Assembly (NCBI GenBank): GCA_038206765.1
Contig: JBBRAM010000008.1
Span: forward strand, 96,496-160,495
Length of the DNA: 64,000 nucleotides
Direction: 5' to 3'
DNA from: UKL13-2 sp038206765
GTDB taxonomy: Bacteria; Pseudomonadota; Gammaproteobacteria; Burkholderiales; Usitatibacteraceae
Positions within the stretch are counted from its first letter, which is position 1. Each line of letters starts with the position of its first letter. Shown piece after piece: positions 1 through 8,688 of this stretch. A program made the position numbers and the translations under genes. The notes below the pieces were generated by a model. The model did no database searches, was not told where the DNA came from, and was given only the letters and a program-made list of their open reading frames with translations.

Positions 1-39
1 GTTAAGCTATATCGAAGCGTTGGTAGCTGCCAGACCATT

Positions 40-92
40 CCGATCCGTGTGGGCACTTTTACTGTGAGCTCGCCGGATCGGATTATTTTTTT
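40..92 (+). terminator. Rho-independent-type terminator of an unseen upstream gene
   Basis: An 8-bp perfect inverted repeat (CCGATCCG at 40-47, CGGATCGG at 74-81) is followed directly by a T-rich run on the plus strand. The loop is long, about 26 nt. It would end a plus-strand transcript entering from left of the window and face the minus-strand aroE-mtgA unit. Confidence 0.45.
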
Positions 93-133
93 GTAGCGCC
101 GTTTTTATGCTTACAGTGTTGGTTCAAATTTTA

Positions 134-526
134 CTAGCCTTGGCCAGGTTTTTCGACCAGCGATCGCCAAAGCATCCAAAACGCGAATCCCGTCAGTAAA
201 TATAGAATAGGGGTAAGCACAATTAAATCGAGCCTTAACAACGGCGCCGAGTTGATTGCGCCCGCGTTCGCGCTCGGCGGCGCAGCCATCACCGCCTGAA
301 ACTGCTGCTCATAAAACCCAAAAATCATCCATAGCAAGCCAGCGAACACGGGCGCTTTACGGAAAAAACTTTTGTCAAAAGCGATTCCAGTCCGCAAATT
401 AAGCGCGGCCTGTACCGCGACAAGTGCTCCCGCAACCGCGATGCCAGCATGAGGCCACAATGCGATCAACTTGGCTGGGCCAAAGAAAATCCATTCGCTC
501 AGCGCGCTCAGTGCGCTCACCTCCAT
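134..526 (-). CDS. Small hypothetical membrane protein (130 aa)
   Basis: I do not recognise this protein. It has three hydrophobic stretches long enough to span the membrane, at about residues 24-43, 58-73 and 98-120, joined by short loops; the second loop is rich in Ala, Pro and Asn. The start is an ATG preceded at a normal distance by AGAAAGAG. It lies 58 bp downstream of mtgA on the same strand and is probably the last gene of an aroE-mtgA transcript. It could be an inner-membrane accessory protein, but nothing in the sequence gives a function. Confidence 0.6.
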   Translation of the reverse strand: MEVSALSALSEWIFFGPAKLIALWPHAGIAVAGALVAVQAALNLRTGIAFDKSFFRKAPVFAGLLWMIFGFYEQQFQAVMAAPPSANAGAINSAPLLRLDLIVLTPILYLLTGFAFWMLWRSLVEKPGQG

Positions 527-584
527 CTGCGGCTCTTTCTAGCATTCACTTCAACAAAGATGACGACAAGCGTGCCGGAACCGA

Positions 585-1283
585 TCACGGCAATTCTGCC
601 TGCGGCATCCGCGCCAAAATAATTTGCGTTTTTTTCAATAGCCACGGCGCATTACGGTTTTTGTCGTAAAAACGCGGGCGCGGCACCATTGCTGCCAACT
701 TGGCCGCTTGTTCTGCCGAGAGCTGTGCAGCGGAAACGCCGTAGTAATAACGCGCCGCTGCCTCCGCGCCGAAAACGCCGTTGCCCCATTCGATAACGTT
801 TAAATAAATTTCAAAGATCCGTTCCTTCTCCATTATTTTTTCGAGCATGAAGGTAATTAAGGCTTCCTCACCTTTCCGCAAAAACGAACGCTCGCCGGAC
901 AAAAATAAATTTTTAGCCAGTTGCTGTGAAATGGTCGAGCCCCCCGCAACGATTTTGCCTTTGCGTTCGTTTTTTTCCATCGCTTTTTGGATGCCGTCCC
1001 AATCAAAGCCCTCGTGGTCAGTAAATTTTGCGTCTTCGGCGACGATGATGGCGCGTTTTAGATTGTTCGAGACTTTTTCGTATTCAACCCATTGGTATTT
1101 GAGTTTGGCCTGCGCATCTTTTTGTTGCAGCACATCAAGCCTCGCCTGCATAAAGGCGGTGTTGGTCGGCGCGTGATCGGTCCACCACCAGAGCCGGATA
1201 AGGACGTAACTTTGGTAAGCAATAAAAAGCGCTATCAGCACGCCGATAATTGCGCCTAGAAGTTTAAAAAATTTGCGGATCAT
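585..1283 (-). CDS. mtgA: Monofunctional biosynthetic peptidoglycan transglycosylase
   Basis: This is a GT51-family enzyme that polymerises lipid II into glycan strands at the outer face of the inner membrane, without a transpeptidase domain. The 232-residue length is typical of MtgA. One N-terminal membrane anchor (about residues 8-28) is followed by the GT51 fold: the catalytic-Glu motif EDAKFTDHEG (Glu83), the ISQQLAKNLFLS motif, and the EIYLN.IEWGNGVFGAEAA motif. It starts 17 bp after aroE stops, so the two genes are probably co-transcribed. The larger bifunctional PBP1A is encoded separately at 44.9-47.2 kb. Confidence 0.93.
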   Translation of the reverse strand: MIRKFFKLLGAIIGVLIALFIAYQSYVLIRLWWWTDHAPTNTAFMQARLDVLQQKDAQAKLKYQWVEYEKVSNNLKRAIIVAEDAKFTDHEGFDWDGIQKAMEKNERKGKIVAGGSTISQQLAKNLFLSGERSFLRKGEEALITFMLEKIMEKERIFEIYLNVIEWGNGVFGAEAAARYYYGVSAAQLSAEQAAKLAAMVPRPRFYDKNRNAPWLLKKTQIILARMPQAELP

Positions 1284-1300
1284 GATCGGTGGCGAACTCG

Positions 1301-2239
1301 TTAAGTGGACTTCGTGCTCAAGGCCTGCCTAGCCTTATTCCGCAGAAACGCCAGCACCGGCGCGGTGTTTGGGCGTATGCCACGCCATAGATAAAACGAT
1401 TCGGCGGCTTGCTCAACTAACATGCCTAAGCCGTCCGAAGATCGCGCACCCGCGCTGGCGGAGAGTTTTAGGAACGGCGTTTCGCGGCCATACATCATGT
1501 CGTAAGCAAGAGCTGGACGCGTGCCGGAGCCGGCAAAACAACTGATAGGTACAAGCGGCAGGTCGTCAGACAAGCTGGCGGAGGTGGCGTTAATGATGAG
1601 ATCGAATGAATGCTTTGGCAAATCGCTTAATGTCAGGACGCAAATTTTGGTGCTGTTGTTTGCATCGTTAAATTGGGCCGCGACGGCCTCCGCCTTATTG
1701 ATGGTTCGGTTGGTGATTGCCAACAGGGACGGATTGGCATCAAGCAAATTGCCCAGCACGCCCCGCGCTGCACCGCCCGCACCAAGCATTAGAATTCGCG
1801 CACCCTCCAAGGAAAAGCCCAGATTTTTTTCGAGATCCGAACACAGCCCAACGCCATCCGTAATGTCACCCAGTACAATTGCACCATCAAACTTGAGCGT
1901 ATTCACTGCCCCCGCACGTCGCGCACGCGGCGTGAGCTCGGTTGCATAGCGGAACGCGTCTAGCTTGAATGGCACGGTGATGTTGGCGCCGCCGCAGCGG
2001 CCAACACTATCGGCTCCCCCATTGGCATCAATCACTTCCGGGTGCTCAGTGCGGAATGTGTCGACAGTTTGCGAAAAACCATCCAGCGGCGCGAGCAGGC
2101 GAACATACGAGATCGCCTGCCCCGTTTGGTGTGCAAAGGCTGCATGAATCTCTGGTGATTTGGAATGCGCGACAGGATTACCAATGACGGCATAGTAATC
2201 AAGGCGGCTATCGGAATTGGAATCAGATGGGGCGCTCAT
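1301..2239 (-). CDS. aroE: Shikimate dehydrogenase (NADP+)
   Basis: The enzyme reduces 3-dehydroshikimate to shikimate in aromatic amino-acid synthesis. The shikimate-binding SKSP motif occurs in VAHSKSPEIH, the catalytic Lys lies in NITVPFK, and the dinucleotide-binding loop is GAGGAARG, followed by INATSASL. I chose the ATG at 2239 (312 aa). The frame stays open to a TTG at 2347, but that stretch adds 36 residues of no family resemblance. Even from the ATG there is a short acidic, Ser-rich extension before the first conserved strand (DYYAVIGNP). The ribosome binding site is weak. Two other shikimate-pathway genes, aroK and aroB, lie about 50 kb away in this window. Confidence 0.93.
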   Translation of the reverse strand: MSAPSDSNSDSRLDYYAVIGNPVAHSKSPEIHAAFAHQTGQAISYVRLLAPLDGFSQTVDTFRTEHPEVIDANGGADSVGRCGGANITVPFKLDAFRYATELTPRARRAGAVNTLKFDGAIVLGDITDGVGLCSDLEKNLGFSLEGARILMLGAGGAARGVLGNLLDANPSLLAITNRTINKAEAVAAQFNDANNSTKICVLTLSDLPKHSFDLIINATSASLSDDLPLVPISCFAGSGTRPALAYDMMYGRETPFLKLSASAGARSSDGLGMLVEQAAESFYLWRGIRPNTAPVLAFLRNKARQALSTKST

Positions 2240-2401
2240 ATTTTTACGTGATTTTCTGAAAATTTCTTCAATTTTTGCAATTTTTGCAATAACGTATTGT
2301 GAACGTGAATCGCTTTCAGGCAAGATAGAATTTGATGTTGCGTTCAATTTTGGAGAAGCTTATCAATGTATGGACAACAACTGGGAACCAAAGCGACGGG
2401 T

Positions 2402-2449
2402 CGCCTCAATTTGGGGCATTTTATTTTACATCCGCACCAACTTGGGGCA
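2402..2449 (+). promoter_or_regulatory. Two NtrC-type binding sites upstream of glnA
   Basis: The promoter-proximal site at 2433-2449 reads CGCACC-AACTT-GGGGCA and matches the NtrC consensus TGCACC-N5-GGTGCA at 10 of 12 positions. A weaker site at 2402-2418, CGCCTC-AATTT-GGGGCA, matches at 8 of 12. Their centres are 31 bp apart, about three helical turns, so two dimers would lie on the same DNA face. Relative to the predicted sigma54 start near 2558 they sit at about -117 and -148, close to the enhancer positions of enterobacterial glnAp2. NtrC itself is encoded 4.6 kb downstream. Confidence 0.6.
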
Positions 2450-2531
2450 ATGTTTTGTTCGCCATAGGATGTCGCGGTATCTTTTCTTCTCATATCAGTC
2501 AAGTTGTGGCTCGATGTAGAAGGCGTAAGAA

Positions 2532-2546
2532 TGGCATGTTTTCTGC
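2532..2546 (+). promoter_or_regulatory. Sigma54 (RpoN) -24/-12 promoter for glnA
   Basis: The element TGGCATGTTTTCTGC has the invariant GG (2533-2534) and GC (2545-2546) separated by exactly 10 nt. This fits the TGGCAY-N5-TTGC class with one mismatch in the -12 box. The predicted start is near 2558, giving a leader of about 175 nt to glnA. Confidence 0.6.
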
Positions 2547-2733
2547 TCAGTCAATGGTCTTGTATCCCATGTCCGGTGCCTGGCTTCACAAATCGAGTTT
2601 AAGGCTGAGCATGCAGTCGTCTCGCTGCTGATTGCCGTTGTGGTACCGCATCATCGTATTGTTCCAAAAAGTTTCTGCATAAAAAACGCATCAAACGCTT
2701 TAGTAACCCCGCAATATTGACCAGGAGAAAGAA

Positions 2734-4143
2734 ATGTCCGTCGCAAATGTAATGAAAATGATGAAAGACCATGAAGTCAAGTTTGTTGACTTCCGCTTTA
2801 CCGATACCAAAGGCAAAGAACAACACGTTTCAGTGCCTGCCAAGGCGTTTAATGAGGAAAAATTTACCGAAGGCCACGCCTTTGACGGATCCTCAATCGC
2901 CGGTTGGAAAGGCATTGAAGCCTCCGATATGTTGTTGATGCCCGATGCCGGTACCGCATTCATCGACCCATTTTTTGATGAGTCGACGCTGGTTTTGTCG
3001 TGTGACGTGCATGAGCCCTCAACCGGCAAAGGCTATGATCGCGACCCGCGTTCACTCGCCAAGCGTGCAGAGGCGTATTTAAAATCATCGGGAATTGGCG
3101 ATGTCGCTTATTTCGGTCCCGAGCCAGAATTTTTTGTTTTTGATTCTGTGCAATGGACAGTCGATATGTCCGGCTCGTCTTGCAAAGTGTTTTCTGAAGA
3201 AGCGGCTTGGTCAACCGGCGATAAATTTGAAGGCGGCAATTTGGGCCATCGGCCACCGGTTAAAGGTGGTTATTTTCCGGTGCCGCCAGTCGATCAATTG
3301 CAGGATATTCGCTCCGCTATGTGTTTGGCATTAGAAGACATGGGCGTTGAGGTCGAAGTCCATCACCATGAAGTGGCCAATGCCGGTCAGTGCGAAATCG
3401 GCACCAAATTTGAATCACTGACCAAGCGTGCCGACTGGACGCAGATTTTGAAATACGCCGTCCACAACGTCGCGCACAGCTACGGTAAAACCGCGACCTT
3501 TATGCCAAAACCCATCGTTGGCGACAATGGCTCGGGTATGCATGTACATATGTCGATCTGGAAAGACGGCAAAAATTTGTTTGCGGGCAACGGCTATGCC
3601 GGCTTAAGTGAATTCGCGTTGTATTACATCGGCGGCGTGATCAAACACGCGCGCGCACTGAACGCGATTACCAACCCCGGTACCAACTCGTACAAGCGTT
3701 TGGTGCCAGGTTTTGAGGCACCGGTTAAGTTGGCGTATTCAGCCCGTAACCGTTCCGCCTCGATCCGCGTGCCGTTTGTGCAGTCCGACAAAGCTCGCCG
3801 TATCGAAGTGCGTTTCCCAGACCCTACCGCCAACCCGTACTTGGCGTTTGCCGCCCTGATGATGGCCGGTTTGGACGGCGTACAAAACAAGATCCATCCA
3901 GGCGATCCTTCCGACAAGAACTTGTATGACTTGCCACCTGAAGAAGATGCAAAAATTCCAACCGTTTGTTCGTCTCTTGACCAAGCCTTGGAAGCGCTCG
4001 ATAAAGACCGCGATTTCTTAACCCGCGGCGGTGTGTTTTCAAACGAAATGATCGATGCGTATATCGAACTCAAAATGCAGGAGGTCACCCGCTTCCGCAT
4101 GACAACGCATCCAGTTGAGTACGACATGTACTACTCAGCTTAA
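2734..4143 (+). CDS. glnA: Glutamine synthetase, type I-beta
   Basis: GlnA condenses glutamate and ammonia to glutamine with ATP in the cytoplasm and is the main ammonia-assimilating enzyme. The 469-residue length and the motifs are those of dodecameric GSI-beta: DGSSIAGW near residue 50, the metal-binding region around HHHEVANAGQCEIG, NGSGMHVH, and the adenylylation loop NLYDLPPEE with the target tyrosine at residue 398. Activity is therefore probably also controlled by GlnE-type adenylylation. The start is well supported by AGGAG 7 nt upstream. A strong terminator follows the stop codon, so most transcripts should end before the DUF4124 gene. Transcription probably depends on sigma54 and NtrC. 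Confidence 0.98.
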   Translation: MSVANVMKMMKDHEVKFVDFRFTDTKGKEQHVSVPAKAFNEEKFTEGHAFDGSSIAGWKGIEASDMLLMPDAGTAFIDPFFDESTLVLSCDVHEPSTGKGYDRDPRSLAKRAEAYLKSSGIGDVAYFGPEPEFFVFDSVQWTVDMSGSSCKVFSEEAAWSTGDKFEGGNLGHRPPVKGGYFPVPPVDQLQDIRSAMCLALEDMGVEVEVHHHEVANAGQCEIGTKFESLTKRADWTQILKYAVHNVAHSYGKTATFMPKPIVGDNGSGMHVHMSIWKDGKNLFAGNGYAGLSEFALYYIGGVIKHARALNAITNPGTNSYKRLVPGFEAPVKLAYSARNRSASIRVPFVQSDKARRIEVRFPDPTANPYLAFAALMMAGLDGVQNKIHPGDPSDKNLYDLPPEEDAKIPTVCSSLDQALEALDKDRDFLTRGGVFSNEMIDAYIELKMQEVTRFRMTTHPVEYDMYYSA

Positions 4144-4172
4144 CCAGCTCGTTTTCAAGTAGCTTTGCCGAA

Positions 4173-4203
4173 GGCGGCGCTCGAAAGGGCGCCGCCTTTT
4201 TTG
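4173..4203 (+). terminator. glnA rho-independent terminator
   Basis: GGCGGCGC (4173-4180) pairs perfectly with GCGCCGCC (4189-4196) across an 8-nt loop and is followed by six T residues. Confidence 0.9.
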
Positions 4204-4510
4204 TTGGGCGTTTTGCTATGTGGTTTTATGTATTGCGAAATACGGCAATCTCGCTGGCGTGTACTGGTATTTTTTTGGTATTTTTACGCACAACATCTGT
4301 ACATCTATCCAGTCTTCACCACCCCTAGTGCTTAGCCACGCAAACAGCACAACCCATTGAGTTGTAAAAGAATTTTTCTGCGTCTATGCTTTAAGACCGT
4401 TCAGTTGTCATACGACGCTTGTCCAATTCGCGCCTAATAAAGCTTCTATGTAGGCGCTTGGTGATCGCTGAGGGATCAACAAACCAACATTCACCAGAAG
4501 GATTCATCAA
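4204..4510. promoter_or_regulatory. Intergenic region with possible sigma70 promoter (4362-4390)
   Basis: No gene is visible between the glnA terminator and the DUF4124 gene. A possible sigma70 promoter is TTGTAA (4362-4367), a 17-bp spacer and TATGCT (4385-4390), which would give a leader of roughly 110 nt. The match is moderate. Confidence 0.35.
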
Positions 4511-5602
4511 ATGAATCATCTCGGAAAAAGTATATTTTATGTTGTTTGCTGCCTGGCAGGTTTGCCCTGCATGGCGGCGTCGGACGGAACAACGCCGATG
4601 TATAAGCTCGTCGATTCGCAGGGCAGGGTAACGTACTCGAACACGCCGATTGCTGGTGCCGTACGCGTCGCACTTGAGCCCATCACAGTTTTGGTCAATA
4701 GCGTCCCCACACCAGCACCGCTGCGTCCCCAAACGGCAGCGGTGACACCGACCGTCGTGCCGTTAGCGCCTGCAGCCTCTCCAGCGTCAACTGGAGACAC
4801 GGCCATTACGGACGATGCCGCACCCTCTGTTGTCTCGGCTCCCACTCCCGTTGCTGTCGCTGTCGTAACGCCCGTCACACTAAAGCGCACTGCTGCCCCC
4901 AAACCTGCTGCCGCGCGTCCGCCTGGGTCGGCTTCATCGCCAGCGCCTGTTCCAATCTATTCGGCGACAGAAATTATTTCACCAACCAACCCAGTTGCGA
5001 CCCCGCCCATGCAAGTCGCGGTCGTAACGCCGATGGCTAATCCAAAAATTAAACATCTGCCCTTACCGCCTGAATTGCAGCTACCTCGCGAAGAAGCGGT
5101 CGTGGTGAAAGCGGCGACAGTATTGACGCCACCCCCGACACCCCTCGTGACCGGTAAATCAATGCCGCCCGTTGCGGTTGTTACGCCAGTAGTTTCGAAG
5201 CTTGCCACTAAACAAGCCGCCAAGCCATCGCCCGCTCAGCCCTCAATTCAAGCCGCCATCGAAGCTGAACAAAAACTGTTAGCCGCTGCCAAAGCGGCGC
5301 TCGACGAGGAAAACGGCCAAAGCGAGGGTGTCCGTGCGATTAAAGCGACGTTTAATGCATCGGCTAAAACCGGCGTTAACAATGGCGGCGTTAAGTTAGC
5401 GCAGGTCCCTGTCATTACGGCGGAAGAGCGTCAGAAAGTGGTGCGTCATTTTGACCGGATTCGCGATTTGCAAGACGAGATCGCCGCGCATGAAAAAGCA
5501 CTTGATGATTTGCGGCATGACTTAACCACCGGCAAATCGGTTCCCGTCAATCCATCGGAGAACAAAACGGCAACGCTTGCCGCCGCAAGCAATCTACACT
5601 GA
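4511..5602 (+). CDS. Exported DUF4124-domain protein, Pro/Ala-rich, between glnA and ntrB
   Basis: The 363-residue protein begins with a signal-peptide-like stretch ending near CMAAS (about residue 21). A short DUF4124-type module follows (MYKLVDSQGRVTYSNTPI, about residues 28-46), as seen in many exported proteobacterial proteins of unknown role. Residues of about 55-250 are low-complexity Pro/Ala/Val/Thr sequence in which the element VAVVTP recurs three times. The last 110 residues look helical and include a likely coiled coil (RDLQDEIAAHEKALDDLRHD). The likely location is periplasm or cell surface. It sits between glnA and ntrB, but terminators bracket it, so it may be an independent transcription unit. 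No function can be assigned. Confidence 0.8.
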   Translation: MNHLGKSIFYVVCCLAGLPCMAASDGTTPMYKLVDSQGRVTYSNTPIAGAVRVALEPITVLVNSVPTPAPLRPQTAAVTPTVVPLAPAASPASTGDTAITDDAAPSVVSAPTPVAVAVVTPVTLKRTAAPKPAAARPPGSASSPAPVPIYSATEIISPTNPVATPPMQVAVVTPMANPKIKHLPLPPELQLPREEAVVVKAATVLTPPPTPLVTGKSMPPVAVVTPVVSKLATKQAAKPSPAQPSIQAAIEAEQKLLAAAKAALDEENGQSEGVRAIKATFNASAKTGVNNGGVKLAQVPVITAEERQKVVRHFDRIRDLQDEIAAHEKALDDLRHDLTTGKSVPVNPSENKTATLAAASNLH

Positions 5603-5644
5603 CTCATTCGAACTCCTTTCGATCGTTTGTCTGATCGAAATTTT

Positions 5645-5679
5645 GACGCCGGACGCTGACCGCCTCCGGCGTTTTTTTA
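5645..5679 (+). terminator. Terminator after the DUF4124 gene
   Basis: ACGCCGGA (5646-5653) pairs perfectly with TCCGGCGT (5665-5672) and is followed by a run of T. Confidence 0.85.
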
Positions 5680-5995
5680 TGCGCGTATTAATGCCGACCG
5701 TTGATTCGTATTTTGCGCATGCCGGATTATCCGCTAGCCGCGTCAATGGTTAGCACGCATCGGCGCTGGCTTCGCTACAATCGGAAAATCCACCGCCACT
5801 TGCCAAGGGCGCACAATGTGGCAAGGAAATTGCTGATGTATGCAAGGATGCTTTGATTAAGTCTGGTTCTAAACCAGACCAAGTGCGAGCGCAAAAATTT
5901 CGCAGTCGTATATGCTGATATGCAAGACAAAATTTTGAGTTTGTAACTGCATAGGGTGACGAAATTGACTTTATCAGAGCTTCCTTAAAACATAA
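5680..5995. other. Intergenic region upstream of ntrB with a perfect hairpin
   Basis: No gene is seen. An 8-bp perfect stem, GTCTGGTT (5861-5868) and AACCAGAC (5872-5879), has a 3-nt loop and no T-run after it, so it is not a standard terminator; it would lie in the ntrB leader or be an operator-like dyad. I could not place a convincing promoter. Confidence 0.4.
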
Positions 5996-7159
5996 TTGAT
6001 CATCGTGAACCGACCCCAAATACCCCATGCCTCTTCCGATGCGTACGCTGGCCTCGAGCTGCTTGCAACAGCGATTCTGGTCTTGGACCGCGAGTTGATC
6101 GTGATGTACGCCAACCCTGCCTGCGAAAATCTGTTTGCGTTTAGCCTCAATAGTGTGGCGGGTCATCCCCTGCAAAAGGCGCTGCCCGGCAATGCAGCGC
6201 TGTACGCGATGCTGCAACAAGTACGTAAAAATAACGCCGGTTTTAATGAAAGCGAATTAACGCTTGATTTACCCGGCCATGCATCGCGCCAGGTCAGTTG
6301 CGTCGCCAGCCCAATGGATGGCGAGAAAATGGTGCTGGAGTGCCATCCGCTTGACCAACAGCTAAAAATCGCCCGTGAGGAAAAAATTCTGGAACACCAA
6401 CAGCTCAACCGTGAGCTGATCCGCAATCTGGCACATGAAATTAAAAATCCGCTGGGCGGCATTCGCGGCTCGGCACAGTTGTTGGAGCGTGAGCTAACAG
6501 ATTTGCTATCCCACACCAACGGACACGATCTGCGTGCCGATTTGTGTGAATACACCCAAGTAATCGTCAAAGAAGCGGATCGGTTGCAAGCGCTTATGGA
6601 TCGGCTGCTGACACCGCACCGTCGCCCCAAAATGGGTCAAGTCAATATTCACGAGGTGTTGGAACGGGTGCGCGCGTTGGTCCTTGCTGAGTTTCCCGAC
6701 AACATCACCGTAAAGCGGGATTACGACACCAGCCTGCCCGAGCTTTATGCTGATCTTGAGCCGCTGATCCAAGCACTACTCAACGTCACCCGCAACGCCG
6801 CACAGGCGATGCAGGGCAGCGGCGAAATACAGCTAGTGACCCGCATTGCGCGGCAAGTCACACTCGCCAAAAACCGTTACCGCCACGCGGTCATGATCCA
6901 CATTATCGATAATGGACCTGGCGTGCCTGACAACTTACAAGACAAAGTGTTCTATCCCTTGGTGTCCGGCCGTGAAGGCGGCACCGGTTTGGGGCTATCG
7001 CTTGCGCAAAATTTTATAAACCAGCACCACGGCATTATCGAGTTTGAGAGCCAACCAAATCGCACCTGCTTCAGCATTTTATTACCGGTTATTGATGCAC
7101 CAGCACGCGCCGTTAACGGCGCACCCAACCCCGTCATCCAACCGATGCCGACAAAATAA
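5996..7159 (+). CDS. glnL: Nitrogen regulation sensor histidine kinase NtrB
   Basis: NtrB (GlnL) is the cytoplasmic kinase/phosphatase that, under PII control, phosphorylates NtrC when nitrogen is limiting. An N-terminal PAS domain (about residues 20-105) precedes a HisKA domain with the phospho-accepting His147 in NLAHEIKNPLGG. An HATPase_c domain follows, with the N box NVTRNAAQAM, G1 motif DNGPGVP and G2 motif GGTGLGLS. There is no transmembrane segment. The start is uncertain: the frame opens at a TTG (5996), a GTG follows at 6005, and neither has a strong ribosome binding site. It is followed 48 bp later by ntrC. Confidence 0.95.
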   Translation: MIIVNRPQIPHASSDAYAGLELLATAILVLDRELIVMYANPACENLFAFSLNSVAGHPLQKALPGNAALYAMLQQVRKNNAGFNESELTLDLPGHASRQVSCVASPMDGEKMVLECHPLDQQLKIAREEKILEHQQLNRELIRNLAHEIKNPLGGIRGSAQLLERELTDLLSHTNGHDLRADLCEYTQVIVKEADRLQALMDRLLTPHRRPKMGQVNIHEVLERVRALVLAEFPDNITVKRDYDTSLPELYADLEPLIQALLNVTRNAAQAMQGSGEIQLVTRIARQVTLAKNRYRHAVMIHIIDNGPGVPDNLQDKVFYPLVSGREGGTGLGLSLAQNFINQHHGIIEFESQPNRTCFSILLPVIDAPARAVNGAPNPVIQPMPTK

Positions 7160-7207
7160 AGGCGTTTGCACCAAAAGTGCCAACGCCCGAGACGATAGAA
7201 AGAGTTC

Positions 7208-8644
7208 ATGAAACCAGTTTGGATTATTGACGACGATAAAAGCATCCGTTGGGTGATCGAAAAAGCGTTATCGCGGGAAGCGATTGCTTACAAATCATTT
7301 GTCTCGGCACAAGAGGGCATGGACAGTCTTGACGTGGACGATATCGAGGCCACACCGCAAGTCGTGATTAGCGACATCCGTATGCCGGGCGCATCGGGAT
7401 TGGATTTTATGCAGATGCTTAAAACCAAGCTGCCCGCCACGCCGATCATCATCATGACGGCGTATTCCGATTTGGAAAGCGCCGTCGCCGCATTCCAAGG
7501 CGGCGCGTATGAATATCTACCGAAGCCTTTCGACGTCGATCATGCGGTCGAGTTGATTCGTCGTGCGCTTGATGAAAGCATACGCTTGGATCAGCACACC
7601 CCGCTAGCCGAGGTCAGTGCATCGGCACCGGAAATTTTGGGCGCAGCGCACGCCATGCAAGAAGTGTTTCGCGCGATTGGCCGACTCTCGCAATCACACG
7701 CCACGGTGATGATCACTGGTGAATCGGGCTCCGGCAAAGAATTGGTTGCACACGCTTTGCACCGGCACAGCCCGCGTGCGCACAAGCCCTTCATTGCGAT
7801 CAACACCGCTGCGATTCCGAAAGATTTATTGGAAAGCGAATTATTTGGCCATGAACGCGGCGCATTTACCGGTGCTGCCACCACGCGGCGCGGGCGGTTT
7901 GAGCAGGCCGAAGGCGGTACTTTATTTTTAGATGAAATTGGCGATATGCCAGCTGAATTACAAACGCGCCTGCTGCGCGTTTTATCCGACGGCCAATACT
8001 ACAAAGTAGGCGGCCACACCCCGATGACCGCCAATGTACGCGTGATTGCGGCAACCCATCAAGACTTGGAAGCGCGTGTTAAACAGGGATTATTCCGCGA
8101 AGATTTATTCCATCGCTTAAACGTAATCCGACTGCGTTTACCATCGCTGCGTGAACGGCGCGAAGATATTCCGCTGCTGATCAAACATTTTTTAGCCAAG
8201 AGTGCGCGTGAACTCAAAACAGAAACCAAACAGCTTTCAACGGTGGCACTTCATTTTTTGAGTCAACAAGACTTTCCCGGCAATGTGCGTCAGCTCGAAA
8301 ATTTATGCCACTGGATTACCGTCATGGCGCCGGGGCAAATGGTTGAGGTCGGCGATCTGCCACCCGACGTGCGCGGCGATGGCAGCAAAGCCAGCAGCAG
8401 CGCCAATAGCGATTGGAGACGCGCACTCGAGCGCGAAGTGACCGCCTCGCTAGGACGCGGCGAGAAGGATGTTTACGATGTACTCAACCGCAGCTTTGAG
8501 TCCGCGCTGATTGTGAAAGCGTTGGAGCATACAGGCGGGCGGAAAATCGAAGCAGCGACATTATTGGGAATCGGAAGAAATACGTTAACGCGTAAAATTC
8601 AGGAGTTGAATTTGGATGTTGGCGGGATGGAAAAAGAGGAGTAA
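7208..8644 (+). CDS. glnG: Nitrogen regulation response regulator NtrC
   Basis: NtrC (GlnG) activates sigma54 promoters such as the one proposed for glnA. Domains: a receiver (residues 1-120) with phospho-acceptor Asp56 in ISDIRMPG and Lys106; a sigma54-interaction AAA+ domain with Walker A GESGSGKE (171-178) and the sigma54-contacting loop GAFTGA (218-223); and a C-terminal Fis-type helix-turn-helix (GGRKIEAATLLGIGRNTL). The length of 478 aa is normal. It starts at an ATG with AAAGAG upstream. It converges with the ABC transporter operon on the other strand, with only 44 bp between the stop codons. Confidence 0.97.
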   Translation: MKPVWIIDDDKSIRWVIEKALSREAIAYKSFVSAQEGMDSLDVDDIEATPQVVISDIRMPGASGLDFMQMLKTKLPATPIIIMTAYSDLESAVAAFQGGAYEYLPKPFDVDHAVELIRRALDESIRLDQHTPLAEVSASAPEILGAAHAMQEVFRAIGRLSQSHATVMITGESGSGKELVAHALHRHSPRAHKPFIAINTAAIPKDLLESELFGHERGAFTGAATTRRGRFEQAEGGTLFLDEIGDMPAELQTRLLRVLSDGQYYKVGGHTPMTANVRVIAATHQDLEARVKQGLFREDLFHRLNVIRLRLPSLRERREDIPLLIKHFLAKSARELKTETKQLSTVALHFLSQQDFPGNVRQLENLCHWITVMAPGQMVEVGDLPPDVRGDGSKASSSANSDWRRALEREVTASLGRGEKDVYDVLNRSFESALIVKALEHTGGRKIEAATLLGIGRNTLTRKIQELNLDVGGMEKEE

Positions 8645-8688
8645 ATAAAGTCCAAGAAACTGCCAAACTCTAGCACTGGCGCGGCGTT

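Larger units (their letters stand above)
2240..2733. promoter_or_regulatory. aroE-glnA divergent intergenic region (494 bp)
   Basis: No convincing gene is present; the short open frames here show no family resemblance. On the plus side it holds the glnA control region, listed separately: two NtrC-type dyads, a sigma54-type promoter and the glnA ribosome binding site AGGAG at 2723-2727. The promoter of aroE on the other strand was not identified. Confidence 0.6.

Noticed and set aside
1..96. Open plus-strand frame from base 1 to a TAG at 94-96, as the end of an upstream gene
   Set aside because: A terminator-like hairpin and T-run at 40-92 lies inside it, and 31 open codons can occur by chance. 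An upstream plus-strand gene probably ends before this point.
2240..2347. N-terminal extension of AroE to a TTG at 2347
   Set aside because: The added 36 residues lack similarity to the family, and an ATG at 2239 gives a more usual length.
2217..2631. Two overlapping plus-strand ORFs upstream of glnA (about 100 aa each)
   Set aside because: They cover the NtrC boxes and sigma54 promoter, have no ribosome binding site and no recognisable protein features.
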